Part shown: positions 17,700 through 26,335 of the stretch, piece by piece
Layout of the letters: each line of letters opens with the position of its first letter
Numbering within the stretch: position 1 is the stretch's first letter
Source: Palsa-1248 sp963737835
GTDB taxonomy: Bacteria; Gemmatimonadota; Gemmatimonadetes; Gemmatimonadales; Gemmatimonadaceae
DNA length: 64,000 nucleotides
NCBI GenBank assembly: GCA_963737835.1
Contig: CAVTUH010000001.1
Span: 3,906,001 to 3,970,000, forward strand
Reading direction: 5' to 3'
Notes under the pieces: generated by a model
What the model saw: the letters and a program-made list of their open reading frames with translations, nothing else
Told to the model about the DNA's origin: nothing
Database searches by the model: none
Made by a program: the position numbers and the translations under genes

Positions 17700-17834
17700 G
17701 ACGAAGAAGGGACGAGGCTTTATCACACCGAAGTTAACGCCCCCGCTGGCTTGCGTCTGTGGCACGCCGGACGTCCGCCGTCAGCGGAGGTTTGACTCGT
17801 ACACCAGCGCGAAGCGCGCGCAGGGAGAACAGCA

Positions 17835-18197
17835 ATGACCAAGGCACGTGCAGTAAGTGACAGTGATTTCGCGGCCGAGATCGAGCAGCATCCCGGCTTG
17901 GCCGTCGTGGACTTCTGGGCCACGTGGTGCGGCCCGTGCCGGATGATCGCTCCGGTACTGGAGCAGCTCGCGGCCGAGTACGAAGGCAAGGCAAAGGTGG
18001 CCAAGGTCGACGTCGATTCGAACCAGGCCACGGCGACGCGGTTCAACGTGCGGTCCATCCCGACGATTCTGTTTTTCAAGGATGGCAAGCTCGTCGACCA
18101 GGTGATCGGCGCCGTCCCGCGCCCGCATTCTCGAGCGGAAGTTCAAGGAACACCTAGGCGTTCCGTCGGCGGCGTAGGCCGCCGACCGAACGCCTAG
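17835..18197 (+). CDS. trxA: Thioredoxin, with an altered C-terminus from a frameshift
   Basis: The protein has the thioredoxin active site WCGPC at residues 31-35, DFWATWCGPC context, the conserved cis-Pro in SIPTILFF and the Asp/Lys core residues. The last 20 or so residues (RPHSRAEVQGTPRRS) do not fit the family. Removing one C in the CCC run near 18117-18122 restores RRILERKFKEHLGVPSAA and a TAG stop at 18175-18177, a normal thioredoxin end. So the real gene is probably 17835-18177 and the longer frame reflects a one-base insertion. The active site itself is unaffected. Confidence 0.9.
   Translation: MTKARAVSDSDFAAEIEQHPGLAVVDFWATWCGPCRMIAPVLEQLAAEYEGKAKVAKVDVDSNQATATRFNVRSIPTILFFKDGKLVDQVIGAVPRPHSRAEVQGTPRRSVGGVGRRPNA
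18155..18196 (+). terminator. Strong hairpin at the end of trxA
   Basis: TAGGCGTTC-C-GTCGGCGGC pairs with GCCGCCGAC-C-GAACGCCTA around the loop GTAG, which contains the TAG stop of the restored trxA frame. The 19-position stem has a single C-C mismatch. There is no T-run, and a 7-bp-repeat element begins directly after it. Confidence 0.65.
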
Positions 18198-18312
18198 AGA
18201 GGAGAGAGGGGAAAGGAGAGAGGAGAGTTACAGGGCGCCAACGCGCATTGGCAGGCGCCCGCAGATTTGGACACCTTCCCTCCTTTCTCGTCTCTCCTTT
18301 CTCCTTTCTAGC
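18197..18312. repeat. 7-bp-repeat inverted element (GARAGGA family)
   Basis: A purine arm at 18197-18226 (GAGAGGA, GAGAGGG, GAAAGGA, GAGAGGA) is followed by a core with GGGCGCC and GGCGCCC arms at about 18234-18267. The pyrimidine arm at 18280-18310 then repeats TCCTTTC, TCGTCTC, TCCTTTC, TCCTTTC. The arms can pair. The element fills the gap between trxA and rsmI, and resembles those at 31336-31462 and 60138-60172. Confidence 0.75.
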
Positions 18313-18327
18313 GTCCGAAGGACGCTC

Positions 18328-19167
18328 ATGGCTCTGTACGTCGTCAGCACGCCGATCGGGAACCTGGGCGACATGACCTTTCGCGGAGTCGAGGTGCTTC
18401 GGCAGGTCTCGCTCATCCTAGCGGAGGACACTCGTCGGGCGCGCACGCTGCTGACCCGGTTCGACATCGCGACCCCGACGGCCGCGTATCACGAGCACAA
18501 CGAGGCGGCCACCAGTCCCCGGTTTGTCGCTCGGATGGTGGCCGGTGAAGACCTGGCGCTGGTCAGTGATGCCGGCACGCCGCTCTTGTCGGATCCCGGC
18601 GGCCGGCTCGTGCGGGCCGCGCTCGATGCTGGGGTCCGCGTGATCCCGATCCCAGGCGCGTCCGCACTCCTTGCCGCGCTCGTGGCGTCGGGCCTGGTCG
18701 GCGATCGTTTCACCTTCTTCGGGTTCGCGCCACGTCGCCTCACCGACCGCAGCGCAACGATGTCCGACATAGCTCAGCTGCCGCACGTGGCCGTGCTCTA
18801 CGAGGCTCCGAATCGGACCGCATTGACGCTCGCGGCGTTAGCTGATGCCGGAGCAGGGGGACGGCAGGCGGCGGTGGCGCGAGAGTTGACCAAGGTCTAT
18901 GAAGAGGTTCGGAGGGGAACAGTTGCCGACCTTGCTGCGTATTACGGCAGCACCCCGCCGCGCGGCGAGGTCGTGATCGTCATTGAGGGACGGGCCGACA
19001 CACCATTCGATGAGGGCGCCTGGCGGGCTCGCGCCGATGCGCTGCGGGCAGCAGGTACACCGCCCCGCGAAATCGCGACGGCCCTCATGCACGAGGAAGG
19101 GGTGCCACGAAATCTGGCGTATCGGTTGGCGCACGAGCCCGGCCGGGAATCGACAGACGCCGAGTGA
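18328..19167 (+). CDS. rsmI: 16S rRNA (cytidine1402-2'-O)-methyltransferase
   Basis: RsmI methylates C1402 in the ribosomal P site. The 279-residue protein has the tetrapyrrole-methylase fold signatures: LYVVSTPIGNLGDMTFRGVE, LILAEDTRRARTLL, LVSDAGTPLLSDPGGRLV and PIPGASALLAALVASGL, then VLYEAPNRTALTL. C-terminal residues look helical, as usual. It is intact. Confidence 0.96.
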   Translation: MALYVVSTPIGNLGDMTFRGVEVLRQVSLILAEDTRRARTLLTRFDIATPTAAYHEHNEAATSPRFVARMVAGEDLALVSDAGTPLLSDPGGRLVRAALDAGVRVIPIPGASALLAALVASGLVGDRFTFFGFAPRRLTDRSATMSDIAQLPHVAVLYEAPNRTALTLAALADAGAGGRQAAVARELTKVYEEVRRGTVADLAAYYGSTPPRGEVVIVIEGRADTPFDEGAWRARADALRAAGTPPREIATALMHEEGVPRNLAYRLAHEPGRESTDAE

Positions 19168-19180
19168 GGGAGGACGCGTG

Positions 19181-19972
19181 GTGAAGTTCGTTCCGTTCCT
19201 GGTGATCGTTGGACTTGCCGCTGGGGTGTCCGACCCGGGGCCGCAGGCCGCGGCGGCCCGAGGGCCCGCACGCTCGGTTGCGCCGATGGTCGCGGGGCTG
19301 CGCGCTTCACACGCTGCCGTCGCCTCGTCCGAAATTGGCACCACGCGGTCCGACCGGCAGGCATCGCCCCAACTGGCGATCGCGCGCCTGCAGTACGACG
19401 GAGGTGGTGACTGGTACGCGAATCCGTCCAGCATCCCCAATCTCATCGCCGCAATCAATGAGCGCACGACGCTGAAGGTCGACCCCACTGAAGCGCGCGT
19501 GAGCTTGATGGACGATCGCCTGTTCGATTATCCGTTTCTGCACGCGACCGGCCACGGCAACATTCATTTCAGTGACGCCGAGATCCAGCGGCTGAGGGAC
19601 TACCTGGCTCAGGGCGGTTTCCTGCACGTGGACGACAATTACGGCTTGGATCCCAGCTTTCGGCGTGAGATCGCGCGGGTGTATCCCGACCGGCCGCTTG
19701 TGGACGTCCCCCTCAGCCACCCCATCTACCATATCGTCTACGACTTCCCCCGGGGCATTCCCAAGATTCACTTGCACGACGGGTTGCCGGCGCGAGGATT
19801 CGGCATCTTCCTGGGGGATCGGCTCGTCGTGTACTACAGCTTCTCTTCGGACCTCGGCAATGGGTGGGAGGACGTCGGTACGTACGACGACCCGCCCGCC
19901 TTGCACGAGGCAGCACTCAAGATGGGTGTGAACCTGTTTGTCTACGCGGTGACGAGTCGTCCTGCGGCGTAG
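19181..19972 (+). CDS. DUF4159 family secreted protein
   Basis: The 263-residue protein starts with a signal peptide (MKFVPFLVIVGLAAG). It then shows the DUF4159 core: LAIARLQYDGGGDWYANPSS, PFLHATGHGNIHFSDAEI, LRDYLAQGGFLHVDDNYG and WEDVGTYDDPP. The family resembles a glutamine-amidotransferase-like Rossmann fold and has no proven function. GTG at 19181 is chosen over in-frame GTG 19178 because GAGGGAGGA ends about 7 bases upstream. It precedes DUF4175, a recurrent neighbour in this kind of genome. Confidence 0.85.
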   Translation: MKFVPFLVIVGLAAGVSDPGPQAAAARGPARSVAPMVAGLRASHAAVASSEIGTTRSDRQASPQLAIARLQYDGGGDWYANPSSIPNLIAAINERTTLKVDPTEARVSLMDDRLFDYPFLHATGHGNIHFSDAEIQRLRDYLAQGGFLHVDDNYGLDPSFRREIARVYPDRPLVDVPLSHPIYHIVYDFPRGIPKIHLHDGLPARGFGIFLGDRLVVYYSFSSDLGNGWEDVGTYDDPPALHEAALKMGVNLFVYAVTSRPAA

Positions 19973-20026
19973 GCCACGACTGACGGCGTGCGGTCGGACC
20001 CGGCACGCGGAGGTTAGCTTAAGTCC

Positions 20027-23000
20027 GTGACGGTAGTCGAGTTAGTCGCGCGCGAGCGAGCACGGCTTGGCCGCATCCTCACGGTCTGGGGCGGCGGCCT
20101 CGTGCTCGCCGTCGCCACGGCTGTCCTCGCCATCGCGGCGCTCTCGTTGGGCAGCGGACGGTGGATGTCGCTCCCGGCCGCGGTGCCGTTTGTTGCTTGG
20201 GCCCTGGCTGGCGCCGCCGCGGCCGGTTTGGTGCTGTTCACGATTCATCGCCTTCGGCAAGATGCCTCGACCGCACAAGTGGCCGCGGCGATCGAAGGCG
20301 AGCGCCGCTTGCGCCTGGGTGCTCTGCGCGGGGCGCTCGAGGTCGCTCACACCGGGGCCCTTGGGCGCCGCGGCGCCCGCGACCTTGCGGCGCGCCTCCA
20401 AGCTACCGCGCCGCGACGCGGCGGCGCTCTGGCGCCGCATCTGCAACAGACGACGAGGCGACGCGCCCTCGTCGGCCTAGCCATCGCGGCTCTCGGCCTC
20501 GCGAGTCTGGCCGCTGCCGCGATCCGCGAACCGGACGGCTGGGACGTTGTGATCCATCCGATTGCGGCCTGGCGCGGGACCCTGCTCCCGGCACTGCATG
20601 TCCAAGCGCCGCGCAATGTGCCGCGCGGTCACGAAGCGCGGGTGCACATCCTCGCGGAAGGGCGGAGTCGGCTGCGCGTGTCAACGCGAGCGACTGGAGC
20701 GTCGTGGACGTACGGCTGGTATCCTGTCGTGCGCGGGCATGTCGATTTGAGCACCGGCCCGGTCGCGGCCGAGATGCTGGTGGTCGCCACCGACGGCCGC
20801 GCGACGAGCGACACGGTCGTGGTCAGGGCCAGCGATCGTCCATTTGTCGGCGGATTGGCGTTGCGAGCGGTTTACCCGACTTACCTGCATCGGCCGGATG
20901 AGCCGCTCGCAGCCGGCGAGGTCGCGCGCGTCCCTCGGGGCACGCGGATCGAGATCGTTGGGGAGGCGTCCGCCGCGCTGGCGAGCGTTGCGCTGGTGCG
21001 GGGCCGCGACTCGGCGGTCTTGCAGCCGAACGGCCGTCACTTCACGGGGCACTTGCTTGCCGAGCTGCCTGGGGGTCAGTGGACGTGGCACGCTGCGGCG
21101 GAATCCGGACCCATCGCTGACGTGCCGCCGGCGCTCGACGTCAATGTGATCCCCGACTCTGCGCCCCACGTCGAGATCGTCGGTCCGTCGCACGATACGA
21201 CCATTACGATCGGTGACCGCGTTCCGGTGGCGATTGCGGCCTCGGACGATCACGCGCTCGCACTGGTACAGCTGCGCAGCTGGCGCACGAGTGCCTCTGG
21301 TGAGGCGCTCCCGCCGGTCGTGCAGCCGGTGATCGATAGCGCGGTCGCGCAGTGGTCGGGAATCGTGGCGCTCGATCTCACGGGTCGCGGCCTGCAACCC
21401 GGCGACGCCATCCATATCGTCGCCGAAGCGACCGACGGCTCCCCCTGGCATCAGACGTCGGCCAGCCAGGAGCGACTCCTCCGGGTGCCGTCGTTGAGCG
21501 AAGAACGCGTCATCGCCCGCACGTCGGCCGACTCCGCCGTGTCTGCGGCGACGGCGACGGCTGCGGCCGAGCGACAACTCGAGCAACGGACAGAGGAAGC
21601 TTCGCGCGCTCGGGGAGCGAGGAGTGGCGGGACCAACGGCACCTCCTCAGCCTCGTCCCCGGCGCACACCGCCATGTCCTACGAGACCGCGGAACGCGCC
21701 AAGGCTCTGGCCAACCAGCAGCGCGACCTCGCCAACAGAGTCCAGCAACTGCAGCGCCAGACGCAGCAGCTCGAGCGTCAGCTCAAGCAAGCCGGCGCGC
21801 TAGACAGCGCGCTCGCCGCCGAGCTGCATCAAGCGCAGCAACTCCTCAACGACGCGCTCACTCCCGAGTTACGGGACCAACTCTCGAAGCTGGACCAGAG
21901 CGCAGACTCGCTCCGCAGTGGTGACACGCGACAGTCGCTCGAGCAGTTGGCGCAGCAAGAGCAGCAGATGCGCGCGCAATTGGACCGGAGCGTCGACATC
22001 CTCAAGCGCGCGGCGCTCGAGGGCGCCATGCAAACGTTGCACGACGAAGCGCGTGACATCGCCAAGGAGGAGCACGCACGGGCTGAGTCCCGTCCGAATA
22101 CGCCGCCACCGAACGCTGCGGCACAGGCGGCACAGGCGGCCGCACGGGCCCGCGCGGACTCTGAGACCTTGGCGAAGGCGCGCTCCGACAGCGCGCGCAC
22201 CGGCACGACGGCTTCCCGCGACGGTCGACTCCGGCCGGGGCAACAGCCGCAGCAGCAGGCGAATGGCGGGTCCCCATCGCCCGACCCGACCCGCCAGGAT
22301 AGCGCTCGTCCGCAGGACCCGTCGCAGTCTCGTCCCTCGCCCGCCGCTGGGCAGCGATCGACTGATGAACAACTCGCGGAGCGATCGCGCACGCTGTCGA
22401 AGGACGTCGATCAGCTGTCGCACCGGCTTGCAGACCAGCAGGCACAATCGGGCGCGCAGCAGGTCGGCGCAGCGCGTCAGCACGTCGACTCGTCGGCGCA
22501 GGACATGTCGCAGCGCCAGACCTCGAGTGCGGCGAGTCAGATGGATCGGGCGGCGCAGCAACTGGCGCAGGCTCGCCAGTCACAGATTCAGGATTGGAAG
22601 AATGCGCTGACGCAACAGCTCGATCAGTCGATCCAGGAGACGATGCAGCTTGCGCGTCAGGAGAGCCAACTGGCGCAGCAGGCGCAGGGGGCACAACAGC
22701 AGTCAGAGCGGAAGGCCGTGCAGGCGGGACAGAGTGCCGTGCAACAAGGTGCCGAGCGCACCGCCGACCGGCTGCAGAAAGCGAGCAAACAAAGCGCGCT
22801 TGTGTCCGGGAATTCCCAGCGTGCGCTGGGCGCGGCGCGCACGCAGGTGCAGAACGCCACGAAACAGGCCGAGCAACAGTTGGCATTTGGCGCTACGGCC
22901 AACCAGTCGGGCTCGTCGAGCGGCGACCAGTCCGGCAACAATGGGCAGACCGCGGCCTCAATGCGCGCCGCTGCGGATGCGCTCAATCAGGCCGCGGCCG

Positions 23001-23584
23001 CGATGATGCAGGATCGCGAGCGTGCCGCCTCTGCGACCTCGGCGTCGGGGCTTCCAGAGATGCTGCAAGAGATGCAGCAGTTGGCGAAGGCCCAGGCCTC
23101 GATCAACGCGCAGGCGCAAGGTCTGGCGATGAGTCCCGGCGGTCACAATCCGGGCGGCGGTGTCAATCCAAATGCGCGTGGCGTTGCCGAGGGCGAGCGC
23201 AAGCTGGCTGATGCACTCGACCGTCTCGGGGACGATGATGTCAACGGCCGCGCGCAGGGCCTCGCGAATGAAGCCCATCAGATCGCCGACGCCCTTGCGC
23301 GGTCCGGGATCGATCAACAAACGCTGATTCGCCAGGAGCGGCTGTATCACCGGCTTCTGGATGCCGGCTTCACACTCGAGCAGGATGAGCGTGACAGCAC
23401 GGGCAAGCGCGTGTCACAGTCGGCGACGGGGAAGGAGCAGTTCACACCGCCGGACGTCGCGGTTGACGGTCGGCCAGCGACGCGCTTCCAGCAGCCGTCG
23501 TGGTCGGAGCTGCGCGGCCTCTCGTCGGACGAGCGGCAGCTCGTGCTCGAGTATTTCAAGCGGATCAATGCGCAGTCGCCATAG
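20027..23584 (+). CDS. DUF4175-like large membrane protein with Gln-rich coiled coils
   Basis: The 1185-residue protein has two N-terminal membrane helices (about 20-45 and 55-75) and a third near 150-170. An extracytoplasmic region follows with immunoglobulin-like strands (about 190-480), then a long Gln/Ala/Arg-rich region (about 500-1000) that should form coiled coils. The C-terminal part contains LADALDRLGDDDVNGRAQGL and LYHRLLDAGFTLEQDERD, as in DUF4175 (TIGR02302-like) proteins. GTG at 20027 has GGAGGTT about 12 bases upstream. Function is unknown; an envelope role is inferred. Confidence 0.82.
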   Translation: MTVVELVARERARLGRILTVWGGGLVLAVATAVLAIAALSLGSGRWMSLPAAVPFVAWALAGAAAAGLVLFTIHRLRQDASTAQVAAAIEGERRLRLGALRGALEVAHTGALGRRGARDLAARLQATAPRRGGALAPHLQQTTRRRALVGLAIAALGLASLAAAAIREPDGWDVVIHPIAAWRGTLLPALHVQAPRNVPRGHEARVHILAEGRSRLRVSTRATGASWTYGWYPVVRGHVDLSTGPVAAEMLVVATDGRATSDTVVVRASDRPFVGGLALRAVYPTYLHRPDEPLAAGEVARVPRGTRIEIVGEASAALASVALVRGRDSAVLQPNGRHFTGHLLAELPGGQWTWHAAAESGPIADVPPALDVNVIPDSAPHVEIVGPSHDTTITIGDRVPVAIAASDDHALALVQLRSWRTSASGEALPPVVQPVIDSAVAQWSGIVALDLTGRGLQPGDAIHIVAEATDGSPWHQTSASQERLLRVPSLSEERVIARTSADSAVSAATATAAAERQLEQRTEEASRARGARSGGTNGTSSASSPAHTAMSYETAERAKALANQQRDLANRVQQLQRQTQQLERQLKQAGALDSALAAELHQAQQLLNDALTPELRDQLSKLDQSADSLRSGDTRQSLEQLAQQEQQMRAQLDRSVDILKRAALEGAMQTLHDEARDIAKEEHARAESRPNTPPPNAAAQAAQAAARARADSETLAKARSDSARTGTTASRDGRLRPGQQPQQQANGGSPSPDPTRQDSARPQDPSQSRPSPAAGQRSTDEQLAERSRTLSKDVDQLSHRLADQQAQSGAQQVGAARQHVDSSAQDMSQRQTSSAASQMDRAAQQLAQARQSQIQDWKNALTQQLDQSIQETMQLARQESQLAQQAQGAQQQSERKAVQAGQSAVQQGAERTADRLQKASKQSALVSGNSQRALGAARTQVQNATKQAEQQLAFGATANQSGSSSGDQSGNNGQTAASMRAAADALNQAAAAMMQDRERAASATSASGLPEMLQEMQQLAKAQASINAQAQGLAMSPGGHNPGGGVNPNARGVAEGERKLADALDRLGDDDVNGRAQGLANEAHQIADALARSGIDQQTLIRQERLYHRLLDAGFTLEQDERDSTGKRVSQSATGKEQFTPPDVAVDGRPATRFQQPSWSELRGLSSDERQLVLEYFKRINAQSP

Positions 23585-23684
23585 CAGCCGGGTACCCGGT
23601 CACGGGTTCCGGGCGACACACATCGCGAGGGCTGGTGGCGGCTCGCCGTCGGCGGTTCTCGCCAGCTCGAACGCGTGCGCTGTT

Positions 23685-24956
23685 GTGTGGTTCGCTGCCG
23701 TTCTCCTCACATCCCTCGCGGCACCCGCGCCGTTGCCCGCGCAGGATCAAGTGCTCGACACGGCGTACGTGGCGGCCGAGGGTGGGGCGTGGGCGACGTC
23801 GGCCAGGGCTTGGAGACGCGTGCTCGATCGGAACCAGAACTTGGCGGTCGCCGCGGCCTACACCCTCCGGGCCGCGCCCTCGGACGCGCGAGGCGGCATC
23901 GCGGCGGCGTTCATGACACCACCGATCTCCCCGGGGGCTCGTCGCGCGATGGCGCACCTGGAGCTCGGATGGGGAATGCCGCGCGAGGCCTGGTCGGCGT
24001 TGCAATCCCTTCCACCCAACGACTCGACTGCCCAGGCGTGGCTGGAGTTTGCGGATGCCGCGCGGGCCGCCGGTGCGCCAGCGGTCGCAAAGGACGCGTA
24101 TTCCGCCGCACTGACTGTCCATCCGAGCGCGGATGTGGCGGCGCACGGGGCGGCGGCCGCTTTGGCGGCGGGTGATGCCCCCATGGCGCTGTCGATGATG
24201 CAGCGGGCGTCGCAGATGCCGGGCGCGACCGATTCGGCGACGATCGCGACGACGCTCTTGCCGCTCCGCATCAAGGTGCTCGCCCGACTCGGGCGGATGA
24301 GTGAGGCGGAATCGGCCGTGGCCCAGGAAGGGCACCTGCTGAGCGACGACGAGCGCGTGCGGGTCGAACGAGAGATCGCCTGGGGGTACGTACGGCTCGG
24401 CGATCTCGCGCACGCTCGTGCGGCCGCGACCACGTTCGGCCTCACGGACGATCCCGAGGTGAGCGGCTGGCTGGCCCTCTATGCCGGCGACCTGAAGTCT
24501 GCCCGCGATCACCTCAAGCATCCGTCGAACACCACCTCTGACGCTCTCACCGCACTGCTTCTCCTGTCGCGGACCGCCGTGGACAACGCGCCGATCGTCG
24601 GCGAGGCGTTCGTCTCGCTTGCGCGCGGCGACACGGCGGGAGCGGCGGACCGGTTCGTCGCCGCGAGCAGCGTGGTGCGGGACGCGGCACCGCTGCTGCT
24701 GGCGACCGCTGCGCGACTCCATGCCGCCCAGCATCACGATGCACTCGCGATTCCGCTCTGGCGCACGGTCATCGAGCAGTACGCCAGCGCGCCGGAAGCG
24801 CCGGAAGCCGATCTGGAATGGGGGCGAGCGCTGCGGCGGAGCGCGGACAACGCGGGCGCGATTGCCCGCTGGGAGCACCTCATTCTCACCTATCCCGAAA
24901 GCGCGCTCGTGCCCATTGCGCGCCAGGAACTCGAGGCGGCAAAAGCCACTGTATGA
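23685..24956 (+). CDS. Secreted TPR-like repeat protein
   Basis: This is an Ala-rich helical protein of about 423 residues with TPR-like helix pairs (AMAHLELGWGMPREAWSALQ; ARLGRMSEAESAVAQEG; AEADLEWGRALRRSADNAGA). It starts with a hydrophobic signal (MWFAAVLLTSLAAPAPLPAQ) that lacks a basic n-region. An adjacent frame, GTG at 23635, encodes MAARRRRFSPARTRALL. Joining it to this signal by a one-base shift near 23680 would give a classical signal peptide, so the true start may be 23635. The stop overlaps the next gene's ATG (ATGA at 24953-24956), which suggests coupling. The TPR-type fold is inferred. Confidence 0.75.
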   Translation: MWFAAVLLTSLAAPAPLPAQDQVLDTAYVAAEGGAWATSARAWRRVLDRNQNLAVAAAYTLRAAPSDARGGIAAAFMTPPISPGARRAMAHLELGWGMPREAWSALQSLPPNDSTAQAWLEFADAARAAGAPAVAKDAYSAALTVHPSADVAAHGAAAALAAGDAPMALSMMQRASQMPGATDSATIATTLLPLRIKVLARLGRMSEAESAVAQEGHLLSDDERVRVEREIAWGYVRLGDLAHARAAATTFGLTDDPEVSGWLALYAGDLKSARDHLKHPSNTTSDALTALLLLSRTAVDNAPIVGEAFVSLARGDTAGAADRFVAASSVVRDAAPLLLATAARLHAAQHHDALAIPLWRTVIEQYASAPEAPEADLEWGRALRRSADNAGAIARWEHLILTYPESALVPIARQELEAAKATV

Positions 24957-26280
24957 TGGACCCTGAAGTGACCGATCCGAAGATTCCTGACGTCACACGC
25001 CGGCAGTTTCTCGTGACATCGGCGGCGGCGTTGATCAGCGCGCGCGGATGGGCGAGGAGTGCACGCGGCACGCTGGACGGGCATCTCGCTCGTCCCGATG
25101 GACGACGATCAGCAGAACCACCTCAAGGCGTACGGGCTGATTTACAACGCTCTGCGAGATGGCGCGCGCGGCGAATGGCTACTGAACTATCGAGGCGGCT
25201 CATTCCTGCTTCCGGACACGCCCGAGATCCGGCGGCGAAGTGCACTCGATGGCGTCACGCTGACGTCGCTCGACGACGGGGCAGTTGCCGCGATCCGGAG
25301 CGAGATCGCCGGCGCGAACATGGATTCCGTCCCGCTCGAGAAGGCCCCGACGGTCGCGATCTACAAACCCCCAACCTCGCCACCGTGGGACGACGCGGTG
25401 ACGCTGGCGGTGCAGTATGCCGGGATCCCGTTTACGCAGATCTGGGACGATGACATCCTGGGGGGTAACCTGTCGCGATACGACTGGGTGCACCTGCACC
25501 ACGAGGACTTCACGGGACAGTTCAACAAGCTGTACCTGAACTATCGCGGAGCGAGGTGGTTCACGGACCAGGTGATGCGCGACGCGGAGACGGCCAGCCG
25601 TCACGGGTTCCCGAATGTGCCGGCGCTCAAAAAGGAAGTCGCCAACGGCATCCGGATGTTCGTGGACCGGGGCGGTCTCTTGTTCGCGATGTGTGGTGCG
25701 ACCGAGACATTGGATCTCGCGAACGCGGCGCACAACGTCGACATTGCAGGCACGTTCTCGGACGGGACCCCGATGGACCCCGAAGCCGATGCCAAGATGG
25801 ACTGGTCGCGCGCGTTCGCTTTCCGCGGGGCACACCTCGAGATGTCGCCGAACGTCAACTCGATGAGCGACATCGACGGTCACCAGGTGAATGTGCCGTC
25901 GCGGAAACAGCCATTGGGTGAAGTGACCCTCTTTGCCTTTGCGGCCAAGTTCGACCCGGTTGCATCGATGCTCGTGCAGAATCACCGGACGGTGATCCCG
26001 GACTTCTACGGCGTGACGACCAGCTTTACCAAGGCGACGCTCAAGCCAACGAACGTCGTACTCGGGTTCGAAGAAGGCGCGCCGTGGGTGAAGTACATTC
26101 ACGGGGACTACGGCAAGGGATCGTGGACGTTCCTGGGCGGGCATGATCCCGAGGATGCGCAGCATGCGGTCGGCAATGCGCCGACCGACCTGGCGCTGCA
26201 CCCCAACTCTCCCGGGTACCGTCTCGATTCTCAACAACGTGCTATTCCCGGCAGCGAAGAAGAAGCCACTCAAGACGTGA
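24953..26280 (+). pseudogene. Tat-exported 'asparagine synthetase B'-like protein, two frameshifts
   Basis: The N-terminus (MMDPEVTDPKIPDVTRRQF, then LVTSAAALISARGWA) is a twin-arginine signal with the RRQFL motif. Between about 25040 and 25075 the frame shifts and continues as SLVPMDDDQQNHLKAYGLIY through GWTFLGGHDPEDAQHAVG-type sequence. Near 26222-26230 a second one-base change is needed: the alternative frame reads YRLILNNVLFPAAKKK and stops at TGA 26278-26280. Without it the frame runs into the helicase gene and makes a false fusion. Proteins annotated as AsnB in this family lack an obvious synthetase domain, so amidotransferase activity should not be assumed. Confidence 0.7.
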
Positions 26281-26303
26281 TCGCATTTGCGCCTGGACAC
26301 ACG

Positions 26304-26335
26304 GCGGGATCAGGGGTCGGGGATCAGGTGTCAGC
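26304..26335. repeat. Short tandem 7-bp repeat (GGATCAG type)
   Basis: GGATCAG, GGGTCGG, GGATCAG and GTGTCAG are consecutive 7-base units between the broken AsnB-like gene and the helicase gene. The helicase GTG start at 26328 lies inside the last unit. Confidence 0.55.
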